Origin: Solirubrobacteraceae bacterium
GTDB lineage: Bacteria > Actinomycetota > Thermoleophilia > Solirubrobacterales > Solirubrobacteraceae
Length of the DNA stretch: 61,661 nucleotides
Direction: 5' to 3'
Assembly (NCBI GenBank): GCA_017744415.1
Contig: JAGIBJ010000047.1
Location: 1-61,661 of the forward strand
Numbering within the stretch: position 1 is the first letter of the stretch; every line of letters starts with the position of its first letter. Made by a program: the position numbers and the translations under genes. The notes beneath the pieces are model-generated. The model had not been told where the DNA came from, made no database searches, and saw only the letters and a list, made by a program, of their open reading frames with translations. Positions 8,655 to 19,771 of the stretch are shown here, in pieces.

Positions 8655-9659
8655 ATGACGGAGTCGATCCGGCAGGATGCGGGCGTGGCCTCATCCCTCG
8701 CCTGCCCGTACAACCCGGCCCACAGCGTTGCCCCAGGCGTCGTCGAGGCGACGGAACGCATGCTGGGCCTTGGTGGCACCTATCGCTACGCCTCGTGCGC
8801 GACGTGCGGCGCGCTCTGGCTCACCGACGTGCCCGCCGACCTCGCCCCGTTCTACGCGGGCGACGACTACTACTCGTTCGAGGCGGCCGCGGATCCCGGC
8901 GAGCAGCGACTCCTCGCGCTCGCGATGAAGCCCCTCCTGCGGAGCCGCCGCCTGGCGCTCGCCGGCGGGATGAGCCGCTGGCGGGGCAAGGTGTTCCCGT
9001 TCGCCGCGACGTGGTTCGCCGGGCAGGGCATCACCCAGTCGTCACGCATCCTCGATGTCGGCTCCGGCAGCGGCACGACCCTCGCCCGGCTTCGCTGGCT
9101 CGGATTCAGGGATCTCTCGGGCATCGATCCGTTCCTCCCGTCGCCGGAGATCCGGATCGGGCCGGTGACGATCCGGCGGCAGGCGCTCGAATCGGTCGAG
9201 GAGCAGTACGACGTCGTGCTCTTCAACCACAGCCTCGAGCATGTCCCCGACCCGGTCGGCGCGCTGCGTGCGGCTTCCGCACGCCTGCGCCCGGGCGGCC
9301 GGGTCGTCGTCGGTGTGCCACTCGCCGACAGCGCGGCCTTCGAGCGCTACGGCACGCGCTGGGCCCAGCTCGATGCGCCGCGCCATCTCACCGTCCCGAC
9401 GGCCGCTGCGCTCGACGCCGCTGCTGCTGCGGCCGGCCTTCGGGTGGTGAGTGCCTACCGCGACAGCCACGCCTTCCAGTTCTGGGGGAGCGAGCAGTAC
9501 GCGCACGACATCACGCTCCACGGCCCGCGCTCCTGGCTCACCGATCCGGCAGCGTCGCCGTTCACGCCCGCGCAGATCGAGGCGTGGGAGGCCGAGGCGC
9601 GCGCGCTCAACCGCGCGGGTCGCGGTGATCAGGGCGTGTTCGTGTTCGCCGCGGCCTGA
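8655..9659 (+). CDS. Class I SAM-dependent methyltransferase with N-terminal Cys-containing segment
   Basis: This is a 334-aa protein. The first ~60 residues contain two Cys pairs (CPYN..., CATCG) that resemble a small zinc-ribbon-like module and end at the WLTDVP...FYAGDDYY signature common in sugar or lipid methyltransferases of polysaccharide loci. The SAM-binding motif I is ILDVGSGSGTTLARL (about 132-146), and motif post-II/III includes FNHSLEHVPDP. It lies 6 bp after the GT4 gene. Its 3' end overlaps the convergent flippase gene by 31 bp. Confidence 0.83.
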   Translation: MTESIRQDAGVASSLACPYNPAHSVAPGVVEATERMLGLGGTYRYASCATCGALWLTDVPADLAPFYAGDDYYSFEAAADPGEQRLLALAMKPLLRSRRLALAGGMSRWRGKVFPFAATWFAGQGITQSSRILDVGSGSGTTLARLRWLGFRDLSGIDPFLPSPEIRIGPVTIRRQALESVEEQYDVVLFNHSLEHVPDPVGALRAASARLRPGGRVVVGVPLADSAAFERYGTRWAQLDAPRHLTVPTAAALDAAAAAAGLRVVSAYRDSHAFQFWGSEQYAHDITLHGPRSWLTDPAASPFTPAQIEAWEAEARALNRAGRGDQGVFVFAAA

Positions 9660-11170
9660 CGGCCGGGCAACGCGCTGAGGAGCTCCGTCGGCACGAGCCG
9701 CAGGAGAAGCGCGCCGCCGCCGAACAATCCGACGGCGACGAGCGCCGCAAGGAGCTCCGGGATGGGCAGCGCGAGGCCGAGGCCGACGCATGCCGCTCCC
9801 AGTGCGATCGTCGTCAGCGTCGGCTGGATCGCAGGAAGGGCATCGCGCCGGCGCCGCGCGAGCGCGGCGAGCGTGACCGTGAGCAGCAGCGCCTCGCCAC
9901 CGATCCCGGCGTAGGCCGCGCCCATGGCGCCGTGCGCGCCGACGAGCAGGGCGCCGAGCGCGCTCAGCGCCCCGAGCCCGACCAGATTGGTGACGACGAG
10001 CGCGCGCTCGTCGTGCAGCGCGAGGAGCGCCCACACGAGCGCCTGCGTCGTGGCCGCGAACGTCAAGGCCACGGCCTGGTACTGCAGCACCGGCGCGGCG
10101 CCGGAGAATTCAGCGCCCGCGAAGATCTCCATCAGCGGGCGCGCGGCGACGATGAGCACGACGGCCGCCGCTCCGGCGAGCAGCATGACCCCCTCGAGCA
10201 GGCGCTGGACGGCGTTCGCGAAGCGCGGCCAGTCCTGCTCGTCGGCAGCACGGCTCAGCAGCGGGTAGGCGACGCTCGCCACCATCAGTGAGAGCGCGGC
10301 GACGACCTCGGTGACGCGCGTCGCCGCAGCGAACAGGCCGGTCTCTGTCTTCGTCGTCGCCAGCGATGCGATCACCGTGAGCACCTTCAGGAAGAGCGAG
10401 TTCACGGTCAGTGCGAGCGCGAGCCAGCTCGCCTGTCGGGCCACCGTACGCACGGTCTCGCGCTCCGGCATCCGGATCCGACGCCAGTCGGGATCGATCA
10501 GGAACACGGCGACGATCAGGCCGGCCGTCGCCGCCACGAGATAGACCGCGGCATACCCCAGGATCGGCGCCGAGACTGCTGCGCCGATCATCAGTCCCAC
10601 CGCGATCACGACCTGCCGGACGAAATCGACGACCGACGCCCGCCCGGCTCGCAGCTCGACGTTGAGCGGCATGATGAGCGCCGCTGCGACAGCGGCCACG
10701 AGCGTCGACAGGCAGATCACGAGCGTCATCTCCGAGCGGGCGCTGTCGTAGACCGCCAGCGCGAAGAGGACGCCGACCGCGATGAGCGGTGGCATCACCA
10801 CGAGCCGCAGACCCACCAGCTGCGCGTGGAGTCGCACGCGTTCGGAAGCGTCGGCAGCGACCATCGTGCGCATCGCGATGGCGGCCACGGCGGTGTCGCC
10901 GGCGTTCTGCACGATCGTCGCGATCGCGATGGCGACCGCGAGATCACCGAACGCGTCCACGCCGACGGCCCGGAAGACGAACGCGAACGCGAGTGCGATC
11001 AGACCCGTCGATCCGACGAACATCACGCCCCGCACCGCCGCGCCGCGCACGATCGAGCCGGAGGCGTCGCCGCCGAGCACCTCGTCCGCGCGCGAGCCGA
11101 CAGCCATTCCGTCGCGGTCGGCCGCGCCGTCGGCCACCACTGGCGGCGCCGCTGGCTGGTCGTGCTGCAT
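9629..11170 (-). CDS. Wzx/MATE-like polysaccharide flippase (lipopolysaccharide biosynthesis protein)
   Basis: This 513-aa protein has about 14 hydrophobic helices and the general pattern of the MVF/PST polysaccharide-transport superfamily (Wzx, RfbX). It begins with a GSIVRGAAVRGVMFVGSTGL segment just before the first helix. It would flip undecaprenyl-linked repeat units across the cytoplasmic membrane. The gene is convergent with and overlaps the upstream methyltransferase by 31 bp, and is divergent from the methyltransferase at 11220. It is the only flippase candidate in the locus. No Wzy-like polymerase is obvious, although the DUF2142 protein is a membrane protein of unknown role nearby. 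Confidence 0.82.
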   Translation of the reverse strand: MQHDQPAAPPVVADGAADRDGMAVGSRADEVLGGDASGSIVRGAAVRGVMFVGSTGLIALAFAFVFRAVGVDAFGDLAVAIAIATIVQNAGDTAVAAIAMRTMVAADASERVRLHAQLVGLRLVVMPPLIAVGVLFALAVYDSARSEMTLVICLSTLVAAVAAALIMPLNVELRAGRASVVDFVRQVVIAVGLMIGAAVSAPILGYAAVYLVAATAGLIVAVFLIDPDWRRIRMPERETVRTVARQASWLALALTVNSLFLKVLTVIASLATTKTETGLFAAATRVTEVVAALSLMVASVAYPLLSRAADEQDWPRFANAVQRLLEGVMLLAGAAAVVLIVAARPLMEIFAGAEFSGAAPVLQYQAVALTFAATTQALVWALLALHDERALVVTNLVGLGALSALGALLVGAHGAMGAAYAGIGGEALLLTVTLAALARRRRDALPAIQPTLTTIALGAACVGLGLALPIPELLAALVAVGLFGGGALLLRLVPTELLSALPGRQAAANTNTP

Positions 11171-11219
11171 CGCGCGAACTTACCGGGCGCGGCGTGCGCG
11201 GCGCGTCGTCTAGGGTGGC

Positions 11220-11822
11220 GTGCCGATGGCCTACTTCGACTGGCACGACGAGCCCGGCTACTACCGCGACGTCACCCGTCACTTCGCCCCCGAGGCGAAG
11301 ATCCTCGATCTCGGATGCGGTTCGGCCTGGGTGGGCCGGCACTTCGAGCACTACACGGGGCTCGACGCGTCGCCGGAGGCCGTTGCGGCGGCGGCCGAGC
11401 GCGGGATCACGGTGATCCAGGGCAGCGTGGTCGACCGTCTCCCGTTCGACGACGCGAGCTTCGACGGCGTGATCGCGAAGGACCTCCTCGAGCACGTGCC
11501 GGATCCGATCGCGGTCGTGCGAGAGATCGCGCGCGTCCTGCGTCCCGGCGGCCGCGTGTTCGCGTCGTCGCCCGATGCGCAGCGGTGGGTGTGGGACGAC
11601 TACACCCACCTGCGCGCCTTCACCCGTAACGGGTTCCGCCGGCTCTTCATCGACGGCGGCCTGCCGCCGATCACGGTGTCCTACGAGTCGGTGATGCCGG
11701 GCACCGGCGTGCTCGCGGCGCGCCTGCCCTCACGCCGGCGGCCGCTGCCGCTGCGCGTGCTCACGTGGTTGCCGGGATGGCGCCGCAACGTGTGGGTGCT
11801 CGCCCAGCGCCCCGCGGCCTGA
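11220..11822 (+). CDS. Class I SAM-dependent methyltransferase (short)
   Basis: The 200-aa protein is essentially a bare Rossmann methyltransferase domain with ILDLGCGSAWVGRHF (motif I), the acidic GLDASPEAV (motif II), FDGVIAKDLLEHVPDP and the LRPGGRVF strand. The likely GTG start gives M-P-M; the second ATG (11226) is an equally good start. It is divergent from the flippase, with 49 bp between them. It probably methylates a sugar or lipid intermediate, but the acceptor is unknown. Confidence 0.82.
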   Translation: MPMAYFDWHDEPGYYRDVTRHFAPEAKILDLGCGSAWVGRHFEHYTGLDASPEAVAAAAERGITVIQGSVVDRLPFDDASFDGVIAKDLLEHVPDPIAVVREIARVLRPGGRVFASSPDAQRWVWDDYTHLRAFTRNGFRRLFIDGGLPPITVSYESVMPGTGVLAARLPSRRRPLPLRVLTWLPGWRRNVWVLAQRPAA

Positions 11823-11864
11823 CCAGCGGCTCCCCGCGGGCCGTGCCGCCGTCGCCCCGGCCGC

Positions 11865-13004
11865 TCAGCGGGCCGCGGCGAGTCCTCGCTCGTAGCTGTC
11901 CCAGGTCAGTTCGGCCGCGCGCTGCCACGTGAACTGGGCAGCGTAGGCGTGCCGCTCGTCTGCGGCGGCCTTGCCATCGGTCAGGGCGGCCTCGATCGCG
12001 CGCGCGGCACCGGCGGGATCGTCGACGCCGAACGGGTGCGCAAGGCCGCCCGACACCTCGGTGAGCACGTCGATGTCGCTGCACGCCACCGGCAGCCCGC
12101 GGTCGAGCGCCTCGATCACGGGGAGGCCGAACCCCTCGCCGCGGGTCGGGAACGCCGCCGCGTCGGCCAGCCGCCAGAGGGCCTCCAGCTCGTCGTCGTC
12201 GAGGTAGCCGGGCATGATCAGGCGATCCTCGACGCCGAGCTGCGGGGCGAGTGCGCGCAGCTCGTCGGCGTAGGGCTCGGCCCGGCCCGCGAGCACGACC
12301 ACCACGTCGGCCGGGAGGTGCTCGAGCGCTCGCACGAGCAGCTCCTGGTTCTTGTGCGGGCGCTGCGCAGCGACGTTCACGACGACGCGCCGGCCGTCGA
12401 GCCCGAGCCGATCGCCCAAGGCGGCCATGACGGCCGGATCGGCGTCGTCGAGGGGCCGCCGGCCGTGAGGCACGATGTCGACCTTGGCTGGGTCGATCCC
12501 GCCGAGCTCCTCGAGTTCCGCGCGCGACGCCCCGGCCGCCGTGATGATCCGCGACGCATGCCGGGCGCCGCGCAGGGCGATCTGCGTCATCGCGACCGTG
12601 GTGGCGCGCGAGAAGGTAGGCACCCGCATGAAGGTGAGGTCGTGGAGGGTGAGCACGTGCGGCACGGCGGTGCGCGTCGCCGGGCCGATGCTGGCGAGGC
12701 TGTGCAGCAGCGTCGGGCGGTGGCGGGCGGCCCAGCGCGGCACGCCCGCCGTCTCGACGTAGAGGCGCCGCGCGCGGCTGCCCTCGTCGCATGGCATCGC
12801 GACCACCGTCGCGAACGATGTCCAGCCGTCGGCCGCGAGCTGCGCTGCGCCGCGCCGGCTCGTGAGCACCGTCAGCCGCGCGTCGGGCCGTACCTCGGCG
12901 AGCGCCGGGATCAGCCCGCGGATGTAGCTCTCGGGGCCGCCGGAGACTCCTGGATCCAGGAACGTGGCGTTGAGCGCGACATGCGGGCCTGGCACGGCAG
13001 ACAC
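11865..13004 (-). CDS. Glycosyltransferase family 4 (mannosyltransferase-like)
   Basis: This is a 379-aa GT-B enzyme. The N-terminal domain begins VALNATFLDPGVSGGPESYIR, followed by HSLASIGP and LTLHDLTFM. The C-terminal domain has VNVAAQRPHKNQELLVRAL and GEGFGLPVIEALDRGLPVACSD, the E-x7-E motif. The frame is open far upstream, but that extension is antisense to the GT2 gene. The GTG at 13004, 24 nt after the GT2 stop, gives the family-length protein. It is a close relative of the GT4 at 15823-16944; both share PHKN and the DPGxxGG start, which suggests local duplication. Confidence 0.85.
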   Translation of the reverse strand: MSAVPGPHVALNATFLDPGVSGGPESYIRGLIPALAEVRPDARLTVLTSRRGAAQLAADGWTSFATVVAMPCDEGSRARRLYVETAGVPRWAARHRPTLLHSLASIGPATRTAVPHVLTLHDLTFMRVPTFSRATTVAMTQIALRGARHASRIITAAGASRAELEELGGIDPAKVDIVPHGRRPLDDADPAVMAALGDRLGLDGRRVVVNVAAQRPHKNQELLVRALEHLPADVVVVLAGRAEPYADELRALAPQLGVEDRLIMPGYLDDDELEALWRLADAAAFPTRGEGFGLPVIEALDRGLPVACSDIDVLTEVSGGLAHPFGVDDPAGAARAIEAALTDGKAAADERHAYAAQFTWQRAAELTWDSYERGLAAAR

Positions 13005-13027
13005 CCTAGAGGTCGTCGGACTGCCGC

Positions 13028-13972
13028 TCACTCGCCGCTCACGAGCCGGCGCAGCACGACGCCGAAGCTCACCGACTCGTCGATCAGCTCGGGCGGCACG
13101 GCGTAGTGCGCACCTGCGCCGCGTGCCGCGCGCCAGCCACGCAGGCGGCCCGTGAGCGGCGCGGTGGTGCGGTGCCGGAGGAGCCCCCACAGCACGACGG
13201 CCACCTCGACCGCCAGCGAGCGCAGCAGCGCGAACCGTGACGGCGGGCTGAACCGGCCGAGCACGAACCCACGCCCGAACGCGGAGTGCAGGCGGGTGAG
13301 TTCGGAATGGTGGCTCGTCGTGCCGCCGCCGAGGTGCACGGCCCGCGTCTCCAGCACCGACGCGAACGTCCAACCGGCCGCGTGGATGCGCAGGCCGAGG
13401 TCGAGGTCTTCGGAGTAGAGGAAGAGCTCGGGCGCGAAGCCACCCACCTGCTCGAAGGCCTCCCGGCGGTAGGCCGCCGCTCCCGCGCACGGTGCAGCCA
13501 GCGGGCCCGGCACCAGCCCGTCGGGTCGCTCGCCGCGGCCGCGGGTGTGGCTCTGCAGGCCGGCGTCGAGCGTGATGCCGACCTGGTCGACGACGTCGCC
13601 GGTGGGCTGCAGCGTGAGCGCGGCCACCGCGCCGCAGCCGGCGTCCGCGCGCAGCGGCGCGACGACGCGCTCGAGGAACTCGGGCTCCACGTCGACGTCG
13701 TTGTTGAGCAGCACGACGTACGGCGCCGAGCCGTGCGCGACGCCGGCGTTGTTGCCGCGGCCGAAGCCGACGTTCTCGGGGAGCGCCACGAGGTCGATGC
13801 CGGGGTGGTGGGCCCGCACGTGCTCCACGGTGCCGTCGGTGGAGCCGTTGTCGGCGACGATCACGCGGTGCGGGACGGTCTGACGAGCGAGGTGCGCGAG
13901 GCACGAGTCGAGCATCTCGCGGCCGTTCCACGTGACGACGACCACGTCGATGTCTGGTGTCGCCGGAGGCAC
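13028..13972 (-). CDS. Glycosyltransferase family 2 (rhamnosyltransferase-like)
   Basis: The 314-aa protein has a GT2 domain with VVVTWNGREML, VADNGSTDGT, ENVGFGRGNNAGV and the LLNNDVDVEP metal-binding site. SEDLDLGLR provides the ED motif that holds the catalytic base. This arrangement is typical of WbbL/RfbF-type rhamnosyl- and galactofuranosyltransferases. The gene starts at a GTG and is divergent from gmd. It precedes the GT4 gene by 23 bp in the same direction, so they probably form a two-gene operon. Confidence 0.86.
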   Translation of the reverse strand: MPPATPDIDVVVVTWNGREMLDSCLAHLARQTVPHRVIVADNGSTDGTVEHVRAHHPGIDLVALPENVGFGRGNNAGVAHGSAPYVVLLNNDVDVEPEFLERVVAPLRADAGCGAVAALTLQPTGDVVDQVGITLDAGLQSHTRGRGERPDGLVPGPLAAPCAGAAAYRREAFEQVGGFAPELFLYSEDLDLGLRIHAAGWTFASVLETRAVHLGGGTTSHHSELTRLHSAFGRGFVLGRFSPPSRFALLRSLAVEVAVVLWGLLRHRTTAPLTGRLRGWRAARGAGAHYAVPPELIDESVSFGVVLRRLVSGE

Positions 13973-13986
13973 CGCGCCGATCCTAG

Positions 13987-15782
<1,796 letters not shown>

Positions 15783-15822
15783 GCGGCGATCCTACGCAGC
15801 CGCCCGCGCCGGGGCGTCGCCG

Positions 15823-16944
15823 TCAGGTCGAGAGGGAGCGGCCGAAGCTGGCCAGGTAACCCTCGGCGCAGGAGCTCCAGGTGTAGCGGGCGGCCTGTGC
15901 GCGCCCGGCATCGGTGAGGCGCGCCCGGAGCGGAGCGGCCTCGTGCAGCTGCACCATGGCGTCGGCGATCGCACGCGGCGACTCGGGATCGAAGTGCAGC
16001 GCCGCGTCGCCGGCGATCTCGGCGAGCGAGCCGCGGTCGGAGCAGGCGACGGGCAAGCCACGGAGCATCGCCTCGAGCACCGGCAGGCCGAAGCCTTCGT
16101 AGAGCGAGGGGAACACGAGCAGCTCGCTGCACGCGTAGAGCCCCTCGAGGTCGGCCTGGTCGATCCACCCGAGCCAGCGCACGTCGTCGTCGAGGCCGAG
16201 CTCGGCGGTGCGTCGGCGCAGCGCATCGTCCTGCCCGGTCGCGTAACCGGGGAGGACGAGGAGCGGCCGCGGCGCGGGGAGCAGCGCATGGGCCTCGATC
16301 AGGCGGTGGAGGTTCTTATGAGGCTGGCGGGCCGACGGGCTGAGGATGAGCGGGCGATCGCCGAGTGCGAGCCGCGCGCGGAGCTCGTCCTCGGGCGTCG
16401 GCGCCACGGTCGGCGCCGCGATGCCGTAGGGGACGACGTCGATGCGGCCCGGGTCGATGCCGGCGATGTCGACGAGATCGGTGCGGGTCTGCTCGGCGGC
16501 GACGATCACGCGCCGCGCGCGCTTCGCGCCGCCCGCCACGAAGGCGCCGGTGCCGCGGCTCTTGAGGGCGAGGCCGGGGTGGGGCACGCGGTGGTGGATG
16601 AGGTCGTTCACCGTGACGCTGCGCGGCACCTTGGAGCGCCACGGCCCGGTGTTGCCGAGCGAGTGGATGAGGTCGGCGCCGGAGCGGCGCGCGATCTGCG
16701 GCACGTCGCGGAGCTCGGCGAACACCCACGCGCGGCGGTCGCTCACGTCGACGTCGAGCGCGTGGAGTTCCAGGTCGTGCCACGGGCCCTCGCTGGCCAT
16801 GGCACTCGCGTTCACGAGCGCGGCGAGCTCCCAGCCGGCCGGCAGGGCGGCATGAAGTTCGGGGAGCAGCGCGCGTGCGACCACCTCCATCCCGCCGGTG
16901 CGGCCGGGATCGAGGTAGAGGAGGTTGAGCAGGACGCGGGGCAC
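15823..16944 (-). CDS. Glycosyltransferase family 4
   Basis: This is a 373-aa GT-B enzyme with VLLNLLYLDPGRTGGMEVVA at the N-terminus, HSLGNTGP and VTVNDLIHHR in the acceptor domain. The donor domain has SPSARQPHKNLHRLIEA, then EGFGLPVLEAMLRGLPVACSD. The GTG at 16944 lies 14 nt past the stop of the upstream dehydratase gene and gives the family length; the longer frame is antisense noise. It is a paralogue of the GT4 at 11865-13004. It probably forms an operon with the gene at 16959-17948. Confidence 0.85.
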   Translation of the reverse strand: MPRVLLNLLYLDPGRTGGMEVVARALLPELHAALPAGWELAALVNASAMASEGPWHDLELHALDVDVSDRRAWVFAELRDVPQIARRSGADLIHSLGNTGPWRSKVPRSVTVNDLIHHRVPHPGLALKSRGTGAFVAGGAKRARRVIVAAEQTRTDLVDIAGIDPGRIDVVPYGIAAPTVAPTPEDELRARLALGDRPLILSPSARQPHKNLHRLIEAHALLPAPRPLLVLPGYATGQDDALRRRTAELGLDDDVRWLGWIDQADLEGLYACSELLVFPSLYEGFGLPVLEAMLRGLPVACSDRGSLAEIAGDAALHFDPESPRAIADAMVQLHEAAPLRARLTDAGRAQAARYTWSSCAEGYLASFGRSLST

Positions 16945-16958
16945 GGAGCGCGCGAAGG

Positions 16959-17948
16959 CTACCCGGCGGGAGGCGCGTTCGGCGCGTCGGCCTCGCCACG
17001 GGCGAGCGCGAGGTCGTGTTCCACCATCTCCGCGATCACCTGGTCGAAGGTGAACTCCGGAAGCCACCCGAGCACGCGCTGGGCCTTGCTCGGGTCGCCG
17101 ACCGGGGCCGTCGCCTCGGGGTCGCGGACGAAGGCCGGATTCACGCGTACGTGTTCCTCCGCCTCGAGCCCGCAGAGACGGAAGGCGAGATCGATGAGCT
17201 CACCGACGCTGTGGCCGTGGCCGCTCGCGAACACGTAGTCGTCGGGCACGTCGTGCTCGACCGCGAGGATCGCGCCCGCCATGAGATCGCGGGCGTGGCT
17301 CCAGTCGCGGATCGCGCGGCGGTCGCCCACCTCGAGTTCGTCGAGCAGGCCCGTCGCCACGCGGGCGGCGCCCTTCGTCACCTTCCGCGGGAGGAACCGC
17401 TCCGGCCGTCGCGGGCTCTCGTGGTTGAAGAGGATCCCGGCGCTCACGTGCAGTCCGCGGCTCCGCCACACGTGGGCGGCGCGCAAGGCCGCGAGCTTGC
17501 CGATGCCGTACGGGCTGCGGGGGAAGGTCGGCGTGCGCTCGTGTTGCGGGCTCTCGCCGCAGTCGCCGAACACCTCGGCGCTGCTCGCGAGGAACACCCG
17601 CGCTTGCGGCACCTCCTGCTCGACGGCGTTGAGCAGCGTGAACGTGGCGCCGGCGACGTCGTGCAGCGAGCCTGCGGGATCCGTCCAGCTCGCGGGTACG
17701 AAGGTGGGCGCCGCGAGGTGGTAGATCCGCTCGGGCTTCACGGTCGCGATCACCTGCCGCAGCGACTCCGGGCCGGCGAGATCGCCGTGCACGAGCTCCA
17801 CCTCGCGCAGCTCCGGGATCAGCCGCTCGCGCGCATCCTCCGGCGCCTCGCGCACCATGCCGATCACCTCGTCGCCGCGCTCCAGCAGGAGCTCGCCGAG
17901 GTAGGAGCCGTCCTGGCCGGAGATGCCGGTGACGAGGGTGCGCGCCAT
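16959..17948 (-). CDS. GDP-mannose 4,6-dehydratase paralogue (NAD-dependent epimerase/dehydratase)
   Basis: The 329-aa extended SDR is closely related to GMD. It has VTGISGQDGSYLGELL, SSAEVFGD, SPYGIGKLAAL (Tyr-x3-Lys) and [15 protein letters not shown]. It differs from gmd at 14068 in the NADP-phosphate contact (VREA instead of VRRAS) and in the catalytic Ser/Thr neighbourhood. This could mean different cofactor preference or a follow-on reaction such as a GDP-4-keto-6-deoxymannose reductase. The start at 17948 is an ATG with nothing plausible upstream. The GT4 gene follows after 14 bp. Confidence 0.82.
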   Translation of the reverse strand: MARTLVTGISGQDGSYLGELLLERGDEVIGMVREAPEDARERLIPELREVELVHGDLAGPESLRQVIATVKPERIYHLAAPTFVPASWTDPAGSLHDVAGATFTLLNAVEQEVPQARVFLASSAEVFGDCGESPQHERTPTFPRSPYGIGKLAALRAAHVWRSRGLHVSAGILFNHESPRRPERFLPRKVTKGAARVATGLLDELEVGDRRAIRDWSHARDLMAGAILAVEHDVPDDYVFASGHGHSVGELIDLAFRLCGLEAEEHVRVNPAFVRDPEATAPVGDPSKAQRVLGWLPEFTFDQVIAEMVEHDLALARGEADAPNAPPAG

Positions 17949-18014
17949 GCGCCGGATCGTACGGGGCGTGGGTTTGGGTTGTCCGCACGCGCGGCCGCGT
18001 AGGGTTCGCCGGGC

Positions 18015-18728
18015 ATGCTGCCAGCGGCCGTCGCCCTCGCGATCTACGTGGTCGTCTTCTTCGCCGTCCTGATCGTGCGCGGGCGCTCGCAGCGCGCCGT
18101 CGTGAAGGCCGGTGGCGACTCCGTGCCCGGCCTGCCGACCGGCGCCGAGCTCGCGGCGAGCATGCTCGAGTCGCTCGGGATCACCGGCGTACGGGTCGTC
18201 GAGGCCGATGTCGACGCGTACCGCGCGGTCACCCGTGAGCTGCAGCTCGCTCGGGCACACGCGCGCGCCGCCACGCCCGCGGCGTGGGCGATCGCGGCGC
18301 ACGAGGTGGCGCACGCCGCCCAGCACCGTGCCGGAGACAAAGACTGGGCCCGGTGGTGGGTGCTCAGCGGTCACGCCGTCTGGGCAGGGATCGTGTTGCC
18401 GCTGGCATTGCTGTTCGCGGCCTTCAGCTCGTCGCCGTGGCCGTGGATCGTCGCCGTGCCCTGCGCGCTGATCGTGGCAGGCAGCGGGTGGCTGAGCTGG
18501 CGCACCGAGCGCACGGCGGTCGCGGCGGCCAAGGAGCTGCTGGAAACGGCGCTGCCGAGCATGCATGCTGCGAGCGCCGAGCCGGCGCTGCGCCACGCCG
18601 CGCGCGCGTACGTGGCCGAGTCGGTGATCGACACCGGGCTGATCGACCGCGTCGCCGAGCCCTACCGGGATCAGCGCTACGACGACGCAGCCGACCTCGA
18701 GCAGGGCGCGAGCTCGCCTGACCCGTGA
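18015..18728 (+). CDS. Membrane-bound zinc metallopeptidase (YugP / Zn_peptidase_2-like)
   Basis: This 237-aa protein has an N-terminal membrane helix, a cytosolic stretch with LPTGAELAASMLESLGITGVRV (the family's start-of-domain pattern), and the zinc motif AAHEVAHAAQH (HExxH, about 95-99). Two hydrophobic segments and a conserved WRTERTA region follow. YugP-like proteases are neutral zinc peptidases of unknown substrate. It sits inside the polysaccharide locus, divergent from the dehydratase paralogue with 66 bp between the starts. Its C-terminus lacks the usual family tail, so this is a divergent member. Confidence 0.72.
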   Translation: MLPAAVALAIYVVVFFAVLIVRGRSQRAVVKAGGDSVPGLPTGAELAASMLESLGITGVRVVEADVDAYRAVTRELQLARAHARAATPAAWAIAAHEVAHAAQHRAGDKDWARWWVLSGHAVWAGIVLPLALLFAAFSSSPWPWIVAVPCALIVAGSGWLSWRTERTAVAAAKELLETALPSMHAASAEPALRHAARAYVAESVIDTGLIDRVAEPYRDQRYDDAADLEQGASSPDP

Positions 18729-18773
18729 TCGCTCGCCCGATCGGGAGCGGGTCGCTCCTGCGACACTGAGCCT

Positions 18774-19715
18774 GTGACCGCGCCCGCCGCCACGACGCCG
18801 GAGCCCGCATGGCGCGACCCTATTCCGCTGCCGGCCGGCCAATTCCCGGGCACCGCGATCCGCACGCGCGAACTCCTCGGCCTCCCGGTGGCGGTGACCG
18901 ACCACGCGCAGGTGCTCGACTGGATCGACGCGCGCATCGTGGCGGCGCGAGCGAAGCGAGCCGCAGCGCCCGCCGACTCCGAGCCGGGTGATCCGGCCCG
19001 CCTACCCAACGGCGACGTCGGGCGCGCGGACCGCACCGGCGACTACGTCTGCGTCACCGCCGTGCACTCGGTGATGACGGCCCAGGAGGTGCCGGCGCTC
19101 AAGGCCGCGATCCGCGCGAGCTCGTTCGCGGTGCCGGACGGCCAGCCGGTCGCATGGGGCCTGAAGGCGCTCGGCGAGCCGATCGAGCGACGCGTCTACG
19201 GCCCCGACCTCATGGCCTACCAGGCCGCCCGTGCCGCCGAACGCGGCCACCGGTGGTTCCTCTACGGCGGCCGCGACGACGACCCCACCGCGCTGCAGCG
19301 ACTGATCGACCGCCTGCAGGCGCGCCACCCGGGGCTGCAGATCGTCGGCAGCCACCGGCCCGTGTTCCGGCCGCTCACCGAGGCCGAGCAGGACGACGTG
19401 GTCGCGATGATCAACGCTTCTGGCGCCGACGTGGTGTGGTGCGGGCTCGGTGCTCCACGCCAGGAGCAGTGGATGCAGCAGCTCCGCGACCGGCTCGAGC
19501 CCGCCGTGCTCGTCGGCGTCGGCGCCGCCTTCGACTTCCACGCCGGCATCGTCAGCCAGGCGCCGCCGTGGATGCAGGAGCGCGGCCTCGAATGGCTCTA
19601 CCGCCTCTCCCGTGAGCCGCGCCGGCTCTTCGTGCGCTACGCCAAGTACAACCCCTGGTACGTCGCGGCGATCCTGCGGCAGGTGCTGCGCGAGCGACGT
19701 GCGGCCACCCGCTGA
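18774..19715 (+). CDS. WecB/TagA/CpsF family glycosyltransferase (GT26)
   Basis: The 313-aa protein contains the GT26 hallmarks. LLGLPVAVTDHAQVLDWI comes at the start, then SFAVPDGQPVAWGLKALG (the Asp-Gly donor loop), RVYGPDLM, and VVWCGLGAPRQEQWM near residue 225. The family uses UDP-ManNAc, UDP-GlcNAc or UDP-glucose to extend an undecaprenyl-linked sugar, an early step in teichoic-acid or capsule assembly. An unusual ~35-residue insertion after the first motif is rich in Arg/Ala/Pro. The start is a GTG. Confidence 0.88.
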   Translation: MTAPAATTPEPAWRDPIPLPAGQFPGTAIRTRELLGLPVAVTDHAQVLDWIDARIVAARAKRAAAPADSEPGDPARLPNGDVGRADRTGDYVCVTAVHSVMTAQEVPALKAAIRASSFAVPDGQPVAWGLKALGEPIERRVYGPDLMAYQAARAAERGHRWFLYGGRDDDPTALQRLIDRLQARHPGLQIVGSHRPVFRPLTEAEQDDVVAMINASGADVVWCGLGAPRQEQWMQQLRDRLEPAVLVGVGAAFDFHAGIVSQAPPWMQERGLEWLYRLSREPRRLFVRYAKYNPWYVAAILRQVLRERRAATR

Positions 19716-19771
19716 CGACACCTCACCGCCACCGCTCCCAGCGACCCGGCCCGCCGCGTAGGATCGTCCGC

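Noticed and set aside
11865..13931. A 688-aa frame covering GT4 and beyond
   Set aside because: The upstream half is antisense to the GT2 gene and Arg/Ala-rich noise. The GT4 start at 13004 gives the family length.
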